DNA of 64,000 nt from Marinobacterium lacunae (GCF_000705555.1 NZ_JMQN01000059.1:124001-188000); one strand, 5' to 3'; shown: positions 1-8,868, numbered from the stretch's first letter. The notes: generated by a model not told the origin, from the sequence alone. Numbers and translations are program-made.

Positions 1-183
1 ATCATCAGTATGTCCCACAACTTAAGGCTGAGGGTGGTTGCCGAAGGAGTCGAGACAGCGGAGCAACTGCAATTTCTGCGTGAGCAGCGTTGCGATGAAA
101 TCCAGGGCTTCCTGATGGGGCGTCCCGGCAGTGTCGAGCAGCTCCGAAGACTTTCAGTGCCTACCTCGGCACCTCATGAGTAA
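1..183 (+). CDS. EAL-domain protein, C-terminal end (partial)
   Basis: The frame is open from base 1 to a TAA at 181-183, giving the last 60 residues of a protein that starts before the window. It reads VVAEGVET, then FLREQRCDEIQGFLMGRP, which is the conserved C-terminal part of EAL cyclic-di-GMP phosphodiesterase domains (the Glu of AEGVE and the CDxxQG motif). The protein stops soon after the domain, so EAL is its last domain. Whether a GGDEF or sensor domain precedes it cannot be seen. Confidence 0.85.
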   Translation: MISMSHNLRLRVVAEGVETAEQLQFLREQRCDEIQGFLMGRPGSVEQLRRLSVPTSAPHE

Positions 184-200
184 GCCTTCCATCCCCCTTT

Positions 201-494
201 TCATGCGTGATGAGGGGGTGTGGCTGCCCGCTGGTAATCCATCACAAAACCTGCAAAGACCTCTATCACCTCGTTGGTGAGATCCGACTGGACATAGAAG
301 CCGTAATGCCCATTACTGCCATCGGATTTGGCGACCACCTCATAGTATCGATTTGAACGCAGCTGAGGGCGCCCTTCGTCTGAAAGGAGGTTGGCCTCAA
401 CCTGAATCAAGTCGCCAACCTGTATGAGTTGCCAAAGCGCCAGCGAATCGTTGATCTGCTGGTCCTGTGAAGGAATATCCGGAGTGTCGGTCAT
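201..494 (-). CDS. Hypothetical 97-residue protein
   Basis: Small soluble protein with no signal peptide or membrane segment. I do not recognise the family. It begins with a polar stretch (TDTPDIPSQDQQ) and continues with a mixed beta-rich body (GDLIQVEANL, NRYYEVVAKSDG, HYGFYVQSD) that could be a small barrel, which is a guess. It converges with the EAL gene, 17 bases from its stop, and lies downstream of the response regulator on the same strand. Coding assignment rests on the clean frame and an ATG in a suitable position only. Confidence 0.55.
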   Translation of the reverse strand: MTDTPDIPSQDQQINDSLALWQLIQVGDLIQVEANLLSDEGRPQLRSNRYYEVVAKSDGSNGHYGFYVQSDLTNEVIEVFAGFVMDYQRAATPPHHA

Positions 495-553
495 ACTCTT
501 TCCTGCTACTGCGCCTATAACGTGCGGCTAATAAAACGTTAGCACGCAATCTG

Positions 554-1225
554 TCAGGTCTGCAGAATGCCCGCCCGCATGGCAATGTGTATGATGTCCG
601 AGTTGGAACTGATACCCAGCTTGCGCATCAGATTCGCGCGGTGCGCGTGAATGGTTTTCGGGCTTAAATGCATCATCTCGGCGATATGGTTGACCGAGTG
701 CCCTTCAGCAATCATCGAAAAGATTTCAAGCTCGCGACTCGTCAGCTGTGATAACTGACTTTCTTCGGAGTTATCCTTTTTTGTATCAATAAGATGCAGG
801 ATTGATTTCGAGTAAAACACCTTCCCTGAGGCGATATTCTCGACCGCCTGTTTTAGCTCTGACGACGCATTTCTCTTGGTAACATAACCCTGAACCCCGG
901 CCTGAACAGCACGCTGAGGGTATGGGTTGGTATCCAGGCCAGACACCACCAGAATGCGAGCGTCGTTGTCGTGACTAAGAATGCGGCGTATGGCTTCAAG
1001 CCCGCCTGCAGTTGATTGCACTTCCTCCGAGCTGCTATCCATCGGCATGGAAAGGTCCAGAATAACAACATCAGGCGTGTGTAAACGGTAGCAATTCAAA
1101 GCGTCGGCACAGTTCTCGGCCTCCGCTACAACCTTGATCGCCGGGTTTTCCATCAGAAGCTGCTGGTATCCAAATCGAACGATTGAGTGATCGTCCACCA
1201 GTAGTACGCGAATCGGGTTGCTCAT
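554..1225 (-). CDS. LuxR/FixJ-type response regulator
   Basis: Two-component DNA-binding response regulator of 223 residues. The receiver domain (about 1-135) has the acidic pair in LLVDDHSIVR and the predicted phospho-acceptor Asp57 in VVILDLSMP; a LuxR/NarL helix-turn-helix follows (SQLTSRELEIFSMIAEGHSVNHIA, about 160-220). The start at 1225 is preferred over one 27 bases upstream because MSNPIRVLLVDD is the usual N-terminus. The loop after DLSMP carries about ten extra residues (MDSSSEEVQSTAGG) before LEAIRRI, where relatives usually have a short MGG-type turn. No partner kinase is adjacent. It is distant from the PQQ genes and not obviously their regulator. Confidence 0.9.
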   Translation of the reverse strand: MSNPIRVLLVDDHSIVRFGYQQLLMENPAIKVVAEAENCADALNCYRLHTPDVVILDLSMPMDSSSEEVQSTAGGLEAIRRILSHDNDARILVVSGLDTNPYPQRAVQAGVQGYVTKRNASSELKQAVENIASGKVFYSKSILHLIDTKKDNSEESQLSQLTSRELEIFSMIAEGHSVNHIAEMMHLSPKTIHAHRANLMRKLGISSNSDIIHIAMRAGILQT

Positions 1226-1288
1226 CAAAAAATCTCTGCCTTGGAAGGCCATTTCTGGCGACGCGGTTTCGTTCTAGCTAAATTCTAT

Positions 1289-1735
1289 TCAAGGCAAGAT
1301 AGACGAATCAATACCGTCGGCCCCTCTATAGCAACCGGATGAATCCACCTCCACCGCATAAGCAGAAGCCAGATCGCAGGCTGCCACGCTATCAGGCATT
1401 GCAACTAACTCGTCACTGTAACCGATAAGTGCAACGCCCTCTTTTCGACAGTGCGCCAACACCTTCTCCAGCGCTTTGATTACAACCAGTTGGCGATCGG
1501 TCAGCCTGGGGCCTTTTACCTGATTGCGCTTTTTACTGGAGGTCTGACGGATGACATAGTCGTCCTGATCAAGCAGGCAAATTGTCACCCCTGCAAGCTT
1601 TGCCTGTAGCAGTGCGCTCTTGCAGATCTCAAACTGCGACTCCCGCTTACAGCAGATAGTGTCACCGCTGACAGCACTGTTTATGAGTGCGACTATTTCA
1701 TCTTGCTCACTGTTTATATCGATCTGATATTCCAT
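1289..1735 (-). CDS. Hypothetical 148-residue protein
   Basis: Family not recognised. The ATG at 1735 is used; the frame also opens three codons earlier with a TTG. The sequence is acidic at the N-terminus (QIDINSEQDEIVALI) and has a basic patch (SSKKRNQVKGPRLTDRQ), a helix (VVIKALEKVLAHCRKEGVALIGYSD) and a Ser/Asp-rich end. No signal peptide, membrane segment or known catalytic motif is visible. It lies between the response regulator and the KfrA-like gene, all on the minus strand, with gaps of about 40-60 bases that allow co-transcription. Confidence 0.6.
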   Translation of the reverse strand: MEYQIDINSEQDEIVALINSAVSGDTICCKRESQFEICKSALLQAKLAGVTICLLDQDDYVIRQTSSKKRNQVKGPRLTDRQLVVIKALEKVLAHCRKEGVALIGYSDELVAMPDSVAACDLASAYAVEVDSSGCYRGADGIDSSILP

Positions 1736-1778
1736 ACTAATCAATCCGATACGAGTATAAATTCAGGTAAATTGGCAT

Positions 1779-2453
1779 CTAAAGCGGTTGCTTTTGAACT
1801 TGCTGGCGCAGCATCGCATTTTCGCGATTCAGCTCATCGTTACGCGAGCGAAGGCGAGCAAGCTCCTCCTCCTGGATGCTCAGCCTGACGCGAGCTTCTA
1901 TCAGTGCCTCGCCACCGCCCTGGCTGCCATTTGCCATCAACTCCTGCTGGCGGAGCTTGCGATGCAGCTCTTCATTTTCGGTTTTGAGCCGGTAATGATG
2001 CTCGTCCGCCTTCAGAAGCCTTTGTTCAAGCTCATGTTTCTCGTCAGCGAGCTTCTCGTAGCGTTCAAGCAATCTGCCATTCTGCGCCTGAAGCTCCTGC
2101 ATCGCCTGATGCCCGCCCTGCTCGCTACGTGCAATCTGCCCGCGCAATTCGGCTTCTCTGTGCTCGAGTTGCTGGCGTTGCTCTTCGAATCGGTTTTCGG
2201 CGTATGCCAGCGCCCTGTCCCAAAGCTGGTTGGCGATATTCAATACCGGCTCAGGCAGCTCGGGGTGCTGTTGCTGGCGCGTAATACGCTCGCCCAAGGT
2301 GCGCCACCAATCGTTGAGCGCCTTGTTGATCGTGGTTAGGCTTCCGCTACCGATCTGTTCACGAACAGCCTGCTGCGTGGGGCGAATCCCTTGCTCAAGC
2401 AGAAGGTCTGCCGCCTCGAATACGCGGGCCCGAGTGCTGCTGGGCTGTGTCAT
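1779..2453 (-). CDS. KfrA-like DNA-binding coiled-coil protein
   Basis: The N-terminal 60 residues (TRARVFEAADLLLEQGIRPT, then QQAVREQIGSGSLTTINKAL) match the KfrA N-terminal DNA-binding domain known from plasmid-encoded KfrA proteins. Residues of about 75-220 form a long charged coiled coil rich in Glu, Gln, Arg and Leu. KfrA of IncP plasmids is an autoregulated DNA-binding filament protein. Chromosomal copies of this domain occur in gammaproteobacteria with little known about them. No replication or partition gene is near, so a plasmid origin is not supported. Confidence 0.8.
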   Translation of the reverse strand: MTQPSSTRARVFEAADLLLEQGIRPTQQAVREQIGSGSLTTINKALNDWWRTLGERITRQQQHPELPEPVLNIANQLWDRALAYAENRFEEQRQQLEHREAELRGQIARSEQGGHQAMQELQAQNGRLLERYEKLADEKHELEQRLLKADEHHYRLKTENEELHRKLRQQELMANGSQGGGEALIEARVRLSIQEEELARLRSRNDELNRENAMLRQQVQKQPL

Positions 2454-2597
2454 AAATACACCATATGTATCAAATAATATGTATTATGCCCTCGATATTA
2501 GCATGTTTAGCATTGCCGGCGAGTACCGAGTCGCGCATTTATTGATCTTCAGCTAGAATCGCGCGTCCTGAATACACGATTACACCGGGTGGTTTTT

Positions 2598-3911
2598 ATG
2601 AGTTCTCCGAAAGTTGGCTTCGTCAGCCTGGGCTGTCCCAAAAATACCGTCGACTCCGAGAGGATCCTGACTCAGTTACGGACCGAAGGTTATGAGATCA
2701 GCCCCTCGTACGACGGAGCCGATGTTGTACTGGTCAACACCTGCGGCTTTATCGACAGTGCCGTTCAAGAGTCGCTGGACAGCATTGGGGAAGCACTTAA
2801 GGAGAACGGCAAGGTCATCGTTACCGGCTGCCTTGGCGCCAAAGAAGACCTTATTCGAGAGGTACACCCGAAGGTGCTCGCCGTCAGCGGCCCGCATCAG
2901 TATGACCAGGTAATGCAGCAGGTTCACCAAGTAGCGCCCCGCCCTACCCACAATCCATTTACCAGTCTTGTTCCGGATACTGGGGTTAAGCTGACGCCAC
3001 GTCACTACGCCTACCTGAAAATATCTGAAGGCTGCAACCACCGCTGCACCTTTTGTATCATCCCGTCTTTCCGCGGCGATCTTGTAAGCCGACCAGTCGG
3101 CGACGTGCTGAGTGAGGCACGTCGTTTGGCTGAAAATGGCGTTCAGGAGCTGCTCGTTATTTCGCAGGATACCAGCGCCTACGGTGTCGATACGCGCTAC
3201 AAGCTCGACTTCTGGGACGGTAAGCCAGTCAAAACCCGCATGAAAGAGCTGTGCGAAGAGCTCGGAAAGCTCGGCGTGTGGGTGCGTCTGCATTATGTGT
3301 ATCCCTACCCTCACGTTGATGAAATCATCCCGATGATGGCTGAGGGTAAGATTCTTCCCTATCTTGATATTCCCTTCCAGCACGCCTCGCCTTCGGTGCT
3401 TAAAAACATGCGTCGTCCGGCGCACGCCGAAAAAGTCTTGCACCGCATCGAAAAGTGGCGCCAGCAGTGCCCGGACATCACCCTGAGATCAACCTTTATC
3501 GTTGGCTTCCCCGGTGAAACCGAAGAGGATTTCCAGACGCTGCTCGATTTCCTTGAAGAGGCCCAGCTCGATCGGGTTGGATGTTTCCAGTATTCACCGG
3601 TCGAGGGCGCTACAGCCAACGAACTCCCGAACCCGGTTGAAGAGGCCGTAAAGCAGGAGCGCTGGGAGCGATTCATGGAAGTACAGCAACGCATCAGTGC
3701 GGCCAAGCTGCAGCAGAAGGTTGGCAAAACGATTGAAGTTATCGTCGATGAAGTGGTCGAGGAAGGCGCGGTCTGCCGCTCTCAAGCCGACGCCCCGGAA
3801 ATCGATGGCCTGGTTTTCCTGGACAACCAAACACACCTCAAGCCCGGTGAGCGCTTACTGGTCGAGGTCGAAGAAGCCGACGAATACGATCTGTGGGCTC
3901 ATCCCGTCTGA
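2598..3911 (+). CDS. rimO: Ribosomal protein S12 methylthiotransferase RimO
   Basis: Radical SAM enzyme that methylthiolates Asp88 (E. coli numbering) of ribosomal protein S12. The N-terminal UPF0004 domain has its cluster cysteines in [21 protein letters not shown] and TGCLGAKE. The radical SAM motif is CNHRCTFC (CxxxCxxC) and a TRAM RNA-binding domain ends the protein. At 437 residues it has the family length. The ATG at 2598 gives [13 protein letters not shown], the usual start; an upstream in-frame GTG at 2589 is less likely. It appears to be a single-gene unit, divergent from the KfrA-like gene. Confidence 0.97.
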   Translation: MSSPKVGFVSLGCPKNTVDSERILTQLRTEGYEISPSYDGADVVLVNTCGFIDSAVQESLDSIGEALKENGKVIVTGCLGAKEDLIREVHPKVLAVSGPHQYDQVMQQVHQVAPRPTHNPFTSLVPDTGVKLTPRHYAYLKISEGCNHRCTFCIIPSFRGDLVSRPVGDVLSEARRLAENGVQELLVISQDTSAYGVDTRYKLDFWDGKPVKTRMKELCEELGKLGVWVRLHYVYPYPHVDEIIPMMAEGKILPYLDIPFQHASPSVLKNMRRPAHAEKVLHRIEKWRQQCPDITLRSTFIVGFPGETEEDFQTLLDFLEEAQLDRVGCFQYSPVEGATANELPNPVEEAVKQERWERFMEVQQRISAAKLQQKVGKTIEVIVDEVVEEGAVCRSQADAPEIDGLVFLDNQTHLKPGERLLVEVEEADEYDLWAHPV

Positions 3912-3929
3912 TACAACGCGTTAATATAA

Positions 3930-3950
3930 GGCTCGCGAGCCTCGCGAGCC
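3930..3950. repeat. Nested palindrome after rimO
   Basis: GGCTCGCGAG, one C, then CTCGCGAGCC form a perfect 10-base inverted repeat with a one-base centre. Each arm also contains the self-complementary CTCGCGAG, so it can also be read as a tandem repeat. It lies 18 bases after the rimO stop. No T-run follows on the plus strand, so an intrinsic terminator is possible but weak. Confidence 0.6.
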
Positions 3951-4028
3951 TCACCCTTCTTTCGACGAATCCGAATTTCACCGCCATACTTCAGACTATC
4001 CTCAAAATCTGTTGCTGGACGGGAATGG

Positions 4029-6764
4029 ATGTCGATCCTTTGGCGCAGCTGGCTAAGCGTAACGGCAATTTTAGGACTGGTGCTCGCAATTCTGAGCGCT
4101 TTGATGATCCTTCAACACAATGCAACTCTGGCAAGCCTGCTCAAGCAGCGCCTCGGTGTCATAGCCCTATCCACCTCAAACGCATTCAGGCCGATCGTAA
4201 ACATGGGGCTGCCCCTGGGCATGCTGCGCAATGCCAACGATGTACTGGCGCATGCGCGCAATAAAGACCCCAACATCAGACAGATCTTCGTAATCGAGGC
4301 CGATGGCGCCATCATCTACTCATCTCCCCGATCACAAGATGCCTATATAGACAAACCGCTGTATCAGGCTATGAAACTTCAGGACAACGGCCGTTGGTCA
4401 GCCGAGTCTGATGCTGCACTTGTCAGCGCGGTCTCGATACCAAGGCGGGATGGCACTATCGCCGGATGGATAGTGGCAATCTACGACAAAGAAGCGTTTA
4501 CGAAAGTCTGTGATGCGCTTCAAATGCGCATAACCAAGGCATTCCTGTTGGCCTGGCTATCATTTTCAGGTTTGGCGTGGTGCATTCTGCGGCTGCAATT
4601 AGCCGGGGCGATACGAGACTTTGGATCGGTTAAATCATTGCTTGCCCAATTCTCAAGCCGCCTGCCGGACACGCCTGCCCCCACTCTACCGAAAACCGAG
4701 GTACACGGCCTTTTCGGTGAGGAGATCAAAGTACTGCACCAAAAACTGATTCAGGCGGAAGAGCAGTACTATCTAAGGCTTAATCACTCAAGCAACAACC
4801 AATGCGATAGCACATGCGCACCCTCAACTGCGTTAGACGCAACACGCCATATGGTAAAGCAGGCTCCGGATTCGCCTGCTGCCAGAGCGATCAGTCGCCG
4901 CGTTCTACCCAGCCTTACCATTGTGCTGCTGTGTGCTGTCTTTGCGCAGGGATGGTATGCATTCAGTCAGGTCCGGTCATCCTTTGAGCCGGAGCAGGCC
5001 GAGCGCGTAGCGTTGATAGGCTCGGTCGCCAGCAGCAATATACAACGAGCCGTCAGCGCCGGTGTGCCGCTGCAGGGGTTGGTAGGGGGCGAACGCTATT
5101 TCAATGAATTGCTTCAACTCTTTCCGGAAGTGTCCTATCTGTCGGTGATCGAATCAACGCGTGATGACCCCGTTGTAGAGGCCGGTAATCATATGCAGGG
5201 CTCAAGCGGGCTCTGGGGTGTGCGCCTGCAAAACCGAGAATTCCCCATTCTTAGCGGTAATACACGCATCGGCCATATAGAAGTGGAGGCAAACCCGCAT
5301 TATTTCGCGATGCAGTTACGATTTCTGCTTCTGGATATCGCGGTGGTCCTGCTCATTGCGATACTGCTTGCGTATCAGGTACTGATTGTTACCTTGAGCT
5401 TTTCGATGACTGGGCCTTTCAATCGACTTGGCTACCTGCTTGATCTTCAAGCCGCTGGAGACTTCAGCGCCGATCTTGGCACTCGCGCGCGCACCGAGCT
5501 TGATCAAGCGGCAGCCTTCCTGTCCAAGCGCGCAAGGGTAGTTGCCATGCAGGCACCCAAAACACTTCAGTTTGCGTACCTGAACGACATTCGCCTTCCT
5601 CTTTTTTTCTGCGGCATGACAGATGCGCTCTCCATCTCTTTCTTGCCGGTATACACAAGGATTGTCGAGAACCCACTGTCATGGATCGATACCGGCATCG
5701 TCCTAAGCCTGCCGTTGGCGGGCTATCTACTGGCTAACACGATCGGCGCCCCCTGCGTCAGGGCGCTGATCTCGCATCTGGGCTTTCGAAATCTATTAAT
5801 TCTGGCCACTACTTTGATTCTGCTGGCCAATCTGGGGCTTTCACAGGCAGCATCAACCATCGCGCTCATCATATTTCGCACACTTTCGGGCTTTGGGTAT
5901 GCGCTGGCCACCAACGCCTGTCAGGACTACGTACTGCATGTGGCCCCTAAAGCTATGCGCGCGAAGTCTCTGGGGCTTTTTACATCAGCCCTGTTTGCGG
6001 GCATTTTTACAGGTGCTGCAGCCGGCGGCATTATTGCTGATCGGACGGGCGCTCCCGCCGTGTTTTTAGTGGGGGCACTGATAGCGCTCGTAGCGGGTGC
6101 TTTTGTGTGGACATGCATACCGAACAACCCGGGCAATGGCGCAGCCAAAATACCTCACGTTATCGATTTGGTACGCCCTTTAAAGAACATCCGCTTTCTA
6201 TTGCTTGTTGCCTGTATTGCAGTGCCAAGCAATATCATGATTCAAGCGTTTATCGCCTTCATAGTGGCACTCCAGTTTGACGCACTGGGCGCATCGGCTG
6301 CCGAAGTTGCACGTGTGGTGATGCTCTACTTTCTATCGGTCATGACAACCGTTTCCCTCTCTTCCCGCCTGTTTGAGAGCAGGATCAAAGCCGGGACTCT
6401 CGCGTTGACAGGATTAATCACAGCGGCCGTCTCTCTGGGAATAACGGCTATCTGGCCAGACTACTGGGGGATGGTGGGCGCAGTCGTGGCCGTCGGTATC
6501 GGACAGGGCCTTATACGGGATCCGGAGGTATCGATAGCGATCCGGTTGGCAGAGCGCGATGAGCTAAAGGCAGTGGGCGAAGCCGGCATCCTGAGCAGCC
6601 TGAGGGTGCTCGAGCGCGGCGGCAGCATCATTGGCCTGCTTGCCATCGCATTTCTGGCTGGCGAGTATGGCTACCCCTTTGCCATTGCCTGTATAAGCAT
6701 ATGGCTGATTGCCGGCGCACTTGTATTGCTACTGGCCGGACATATGCGGCGAATCAGTTTTTAA
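4029..6764 (+). CDS. Sensor-MFS fusion protein (911 residues)
   Basis: Two periplasmic sensor-like modules are joined to a major facilitator transporter. Membrane segments are predicted at about 10-30 and 167-188, enclosing a Cache/PAS-like region (IRQIFVIEADGAIIYSSP), and at about 290-312 and 431-457, enclosing a second one (VSYLSVIESTRDDPVVEAG). A short HAMP-like linker follows (about 458-510). Residues of about 520-911 are an MFS domain (LPLFFCGMTDALSISFLPVY onward) with roughly 10-12 helices. The MFS part alone would be an ordinary transporter; the N-terminal 500 residues resemble the input half of a chemoreceptor or kinase. No kinase, cyclase or methyl-accepting domain is present. The 3' end overlaps the convergent binding-protein gene by 11 bases. 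Substrate unknown. Confidence 0.8.
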   Translation: MSILWRSWLSVTAILGLVLAILSALMILQHNATLASLLKQRLGVIALSTSNAFRPIVNMGLPLGMLRNANDVLAHARNKDPNIRQIFVIEADGAIIYSSPRSQDAYIDKPLYQAMKLQDNGRWSAESDAALVSAVSIPRRDGTIAGWIVAIYDKEAFTKVCDALQMRITKAFLLAWLSFSGLAWCILRLQLAGAIRDFGSVKSLLAQFSSRLPDTPAPTLPKTEVHGLFGEEIKVLHQKLIQAEEQYYLRLNHSSNNQCDSTCAPSTALDATRHMVKQAPDSPAARAISRRVLPSLTIVLLCAVFAQGWYAFSQVRSSFEPEQAERVALIGSVASSNIQRAVSAGVPLQGLVGGERYFNELLQLFPEVSYLSVIESTRDDPVVEAGNHMQGSSGLWGVRLQNREFPILSGNTRIGHIEVEANPHYFAMQLRFLLLDIAVVLLIAILLAYQVLIVTLSFSMTGPFNRLGYLLDLQAAGDFSADLGTRARTELDQAAAFLSKRARVVAMQAPKTLQFAYLNDIRLPLFFCGMTDALSISFLPVYTRIVENPLSWIDTGIVLSLPLAGYLLANTIGAPCVRALISHLGFRNLLILATTLILLANLGLSQAASTIALIIFRTLSGFGYALATNACQDYVLHVAPKAMRAKSLGLFTSALFAGIFTGAAAGGIIADRTGAPAVFLVGALIALVAGAFVWTCIPNNPGNGAAKIPHVIDLVRPLKNIRFLLLVACIAVPSNIMIQAFIAFIVALQFDALGASAAEVARVVMLYFLSVMTTVSLSSRLFESRIKAGTLALTGLITAAVSLGITAIWPDYWGMVGAVVAVGIGQGLIRDPEVSIAIRLAERDELKAVGEAGILSSLRVLERGGSIIGLLAIAFLAGEYGYPFAIACISIWLIAGALVLLLAGHMRRISF

Positions 6765-7770
6765 CCGTTTCAGCGAACTGCAAAATCTCGACAGACGGGA
6801 AAAGATTCAGCCTGCGCGCGACATCCATGTTAACCACATAAGCAAACTCGGTCATACGCGCCACAGGTAAACTGCCGGGCTCAACGCCATCTTTTATAAT
6901 CCGGAGCGTTAGTTCACCCGCCAGCTCTCCGACCTGATAATAGCGCGCCGAGACCGACATCAGAGCATCAGACTCTCTGACCTGACTTTCATAAGGGCTC
7001 AGGACCGGCAGCCCCGCTTCGACGGCTGACGAGGTAAAAACCGCGCTCTGTTCGTTCAGGAATGAGCTTGACCCCAGATAGATAAAGTCCACATCAAGCT
7101 GCTTAAGGTGGGTGAGCTTGTCGGGTATATCGGCGGCGAGCGGCACTCCACTGGAATCAAGCGCCAACTCAAGTGCAACAAGCTCGAAGCCCATCTTTGG
7201 GGCCAGCGCTTCCAGCTCCTCTTTTTTAAGGACGGAGTTGCGCTCGTTTCGGTTGTAGATGAGGCCGAGGCGTTTGAATGACGGAAGATAGGTGCGCATG
7301 GCATTAATATTCACCTCTTCCGGCACACGATTCAGCGTGCCAGTCAGGTTCGCCCTGCCCGTTTCATCCAGGCTTTTGATGATACCAGCCCCAACAGGGT
7401 CGGCCACTAGCGTGAATATTTGCGGCAACTCATGATTGAAAGCGGTGTTGCCGAGATCGGACAGAGTCCCTGCAAGGGCAAGCGTTACAGTCGTGCCCCA
7501 TGACAGCAGCAGATCCGGTTGAAACGCACGCGCCTCTTCAAGAAAACCCGGCAGGCGATCGCGATCGCGGGCCGCATCCCGAATAATCAGCTCGGCACCG
7601 GGCATATGCGCTTCGAGATAGTCCCGATAACCCTGACAGGACTCTTCACAGCCACGCCAGTACACCGCATATATCCGCGGGTGCTTCATGCCGTCATCGG
7701 CGAAGGCCGCGCTATGGATGAAAGATACTGAAGCCAGACACGACAACGCTAGGCACAACCATCGACTCAT
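6754..7770 (-). CDS. Orphan ABC-type periplasmic binding protein (PF04392-like)
   Basis: Predicted periplasmic substrate-binding protein of 338 residues. The ATG at 7770 has a good ribosome site (GGGAGAGG) and gives a signal peptide, MSRWLCLALSCLASVSFIHS, cut near AFADDG. The upstream frame extension only reads through a tRNA and is not used. The fold signature ADPVGAGIIKSLDETGRANLTG followed by RLGLIYNRNE is typical of the ABC_sub_bind family, which is often found beside diguanylate cyclases or sensor proteins instead of transporters. No permease or ATPase gene is adjacent. It converges on the sensor-MFS gene, so a shared ligand is possible but unproven. Confidence 0.85.
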   Translation of the reverse strand: MSRWLCLALSCLASVSFIHSAAFADDGMKHPRIYAVYWRGCEESCQGYRDYLEAHMPGAELIIRDAARDRDRLPGFLEEARAFQPDLLLSWGTTVTLALAGTLSDLGNTAFNHELPQIFTLVADPVGAGIIKSLDETGRANLTGTLNRVPEEVNINAMRTYLPSFKRLGLIYNRNERNSVLKKEELEALAPKMGFELVALELALDSSGVPLAADIPDKLTHLKQLDVDFIYLGSSSFLNEQSAVFTSSAVEAGLPVLSPYESQVRESDALMSVSARYYQVGELAGELTLRIIKDGVEPGSLPVARMTEFAYVVNMDVARRLNLFPSVEILQFAETVKN

Positions 7771-7870
7771 ACCTCTCCCTTCCCTCGTTTGGGTAAAAGA
7801 TAGGTAAAGCTTAGTACGAACCACAACGCTAGGATGGGAAAGTTTTGTCAGATGATACGCTGAAAAGGAT

Positions 7871-7956
7871 TGGTGCCCCGGACCGGAGTCGAACCGGTAC
7901 AGCCGAAGGCCGAGGGATTTTAAATCCCTTGTGTCTACCAATTTCACCACCGGGGC
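7871..7956 (-). tRNA. tRNA-Leu (TAA)
   Basis: An 86-base cloverleaf with encoded CCA. The acceptor stem is GCCCCGG/CCGGGGC, the anticodon loop reads TTTAAAA (anticodon TAA), there is a long variable arm (CGGCCTTCGGCTG) as in class II tRNAs, and the T loop is GTTCGACTC. It is the last of three tRNAs transcribed on the minus strand. Confidence 0.97.
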
Positions 7957-7991
7957 TGGGTGGATCAAGATTCAGCAGGAAGCTGAAAGAA

Positions 7992-8065
7992 TGGAGGCTG
8001 GAGTCGGAATCGAACCGGCGTACACGGAGTTGCAGTCCGCTGCATGACCACTCTGCCATCCAGCC
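7992..8065 (-). tRNA. tRNA-Cys (GCA)
   Basis: A 74-base cloverleaf with encoded CCA. The acceptor stem starts GGCTGGA, the anticodon loop is CTGCAAC (anticodon GCA), and the discriminator base is U, as in tRNA-Cys. It is the middle gene of the Gly-Cys-Leu set. Confidence 0.97.
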
Positions 8066-8082
8066 ATTCTTTGAACACTTGT

Positions 8083-8158
<76 letters not shown>

Positions 8159-8180
8159 GTCGTCTCAACAAGTGGTGCGT

Positions 8181-8208
8181 ATTATAGAGCTATGTTCCGG
8201 TGTGTCAA
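8181..8208 (-). promoter_or_regulatory. Sigma-70 promoter of the tRNA operon
   Basis: Read on the minus strand, TTGACA (8208-8203), a 16-base spacer and TATAAT (8186-8181) are both exact consensus hexamers. They lie 23 bases upstream of tRNA-Gly, so the three tRNAs have their own strong promoter in the gap after pgsA. Confidence 0.85.
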
Positions 8209-8289
8209 CAAGATGTTTGAATTATTTTTGCTTAAAGATTAACCACTTAGGTTATTCAAGCCGAATACGAGCCGCATGCTATATACGGC

Positions 8290-8838
8290 TCAAATATCTT
8301 CTATCAGGAAAGGCCAGGCCGCCCGCAGATAAATGAACATGGACCAGAGGGTCAGAATCGCAGCGCCGTAAAGTGCCCCTACGCCTACCCAGGACAACAG
8401 CGTCAGTGGCGGAAATGCCAATAACGCGATGATAGACATCATCTGAAGGGTGGTTTTGATCTTGCCTATCATCGACACGGCCACATTGGCCCGCTTGCCA
8501 AGCTCGGCCATCCACTCTCTCAATGCCGAGATCACAATCTCGCGCCCAATTATTACGACAGCGGGAATGGTCATCCAGGGTTCGGCGAAGGTCTCGACCA
8601 GAACGACCAAGGCAGCCGCGACCATCAACTTGTCGGCAACGGGATCCAGAAACGCGCCGAACGGCGAGGTCTGATTAAGCTTGCGTGCAAGGTAGCCATC
8701 AAACCAGTCGGTTATCGCTGCCAGTGAAAAAATAGCGGCAGACGCAAGTGGCGCCCACGGAAACGGCAGATAATAAACCAGTACAAAGACCGGAATCAGG
8801 ACAATCCGCAGCAGCGTGAGGATATTGGGTATTTTCAT
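8290..8838 (-). CDS. pgsA: CDP-diacylglycerol-glycerol-3-phosphate 3-phosphatidyltransferase
   Basis: Integral membrane enzyme making phosphatidylglycerophosphate, the first committed step of phosphatidylglycerol and cardiolipin synthesis. It starts with MKIPNILTLLRIVLIPVFV and carries the CDP-alcohol phosphotransferase signature DWFDGYLARKLNQTSPFGAF with the following LDPVADK (D..DG..AR..G...D...D complete). At 182 residues with several hydrophobic helices it is full length. It follows uvrC by 30 bases in the common uvrC-pgsA-tRNA order. Confidence 0.97.
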   Translation of the reverse strand: MKIPNILTLLRIVLIPVFVLVYYLPFPWAPLASAAIFSLAAITDWFDGYLARKLNQTSPFGAFLDPVADKLMVAAALVVLVETFAEPWMTIPAVVIIGREIVISALREWMAELGKRANVAVSMIGKIKTTLQMMSIIALLAFPPLTLLSWVGVGALYGAAILTLWSMFIYLRAAWPFLIEDI

Positions 8839-8868
8839 CTAAGGATCTACAGCCTGTCGGAATGGCGC

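Noticed and set aside
554-1225. The LuxR-type response regulator as ErbR/PedR of the alcohol regulon
   Set aside because: It lies more than 34 kb from the erc/pqq genes, has EAL and KfrA-like neighbours and no distinctive ErbR similarity that I can point to.
2676-3443. 255-codon open frame antisense to rimO
   Set aside because: It lies wholly inside rimO, has no recognisable domain and no ribosome site that decides for it.
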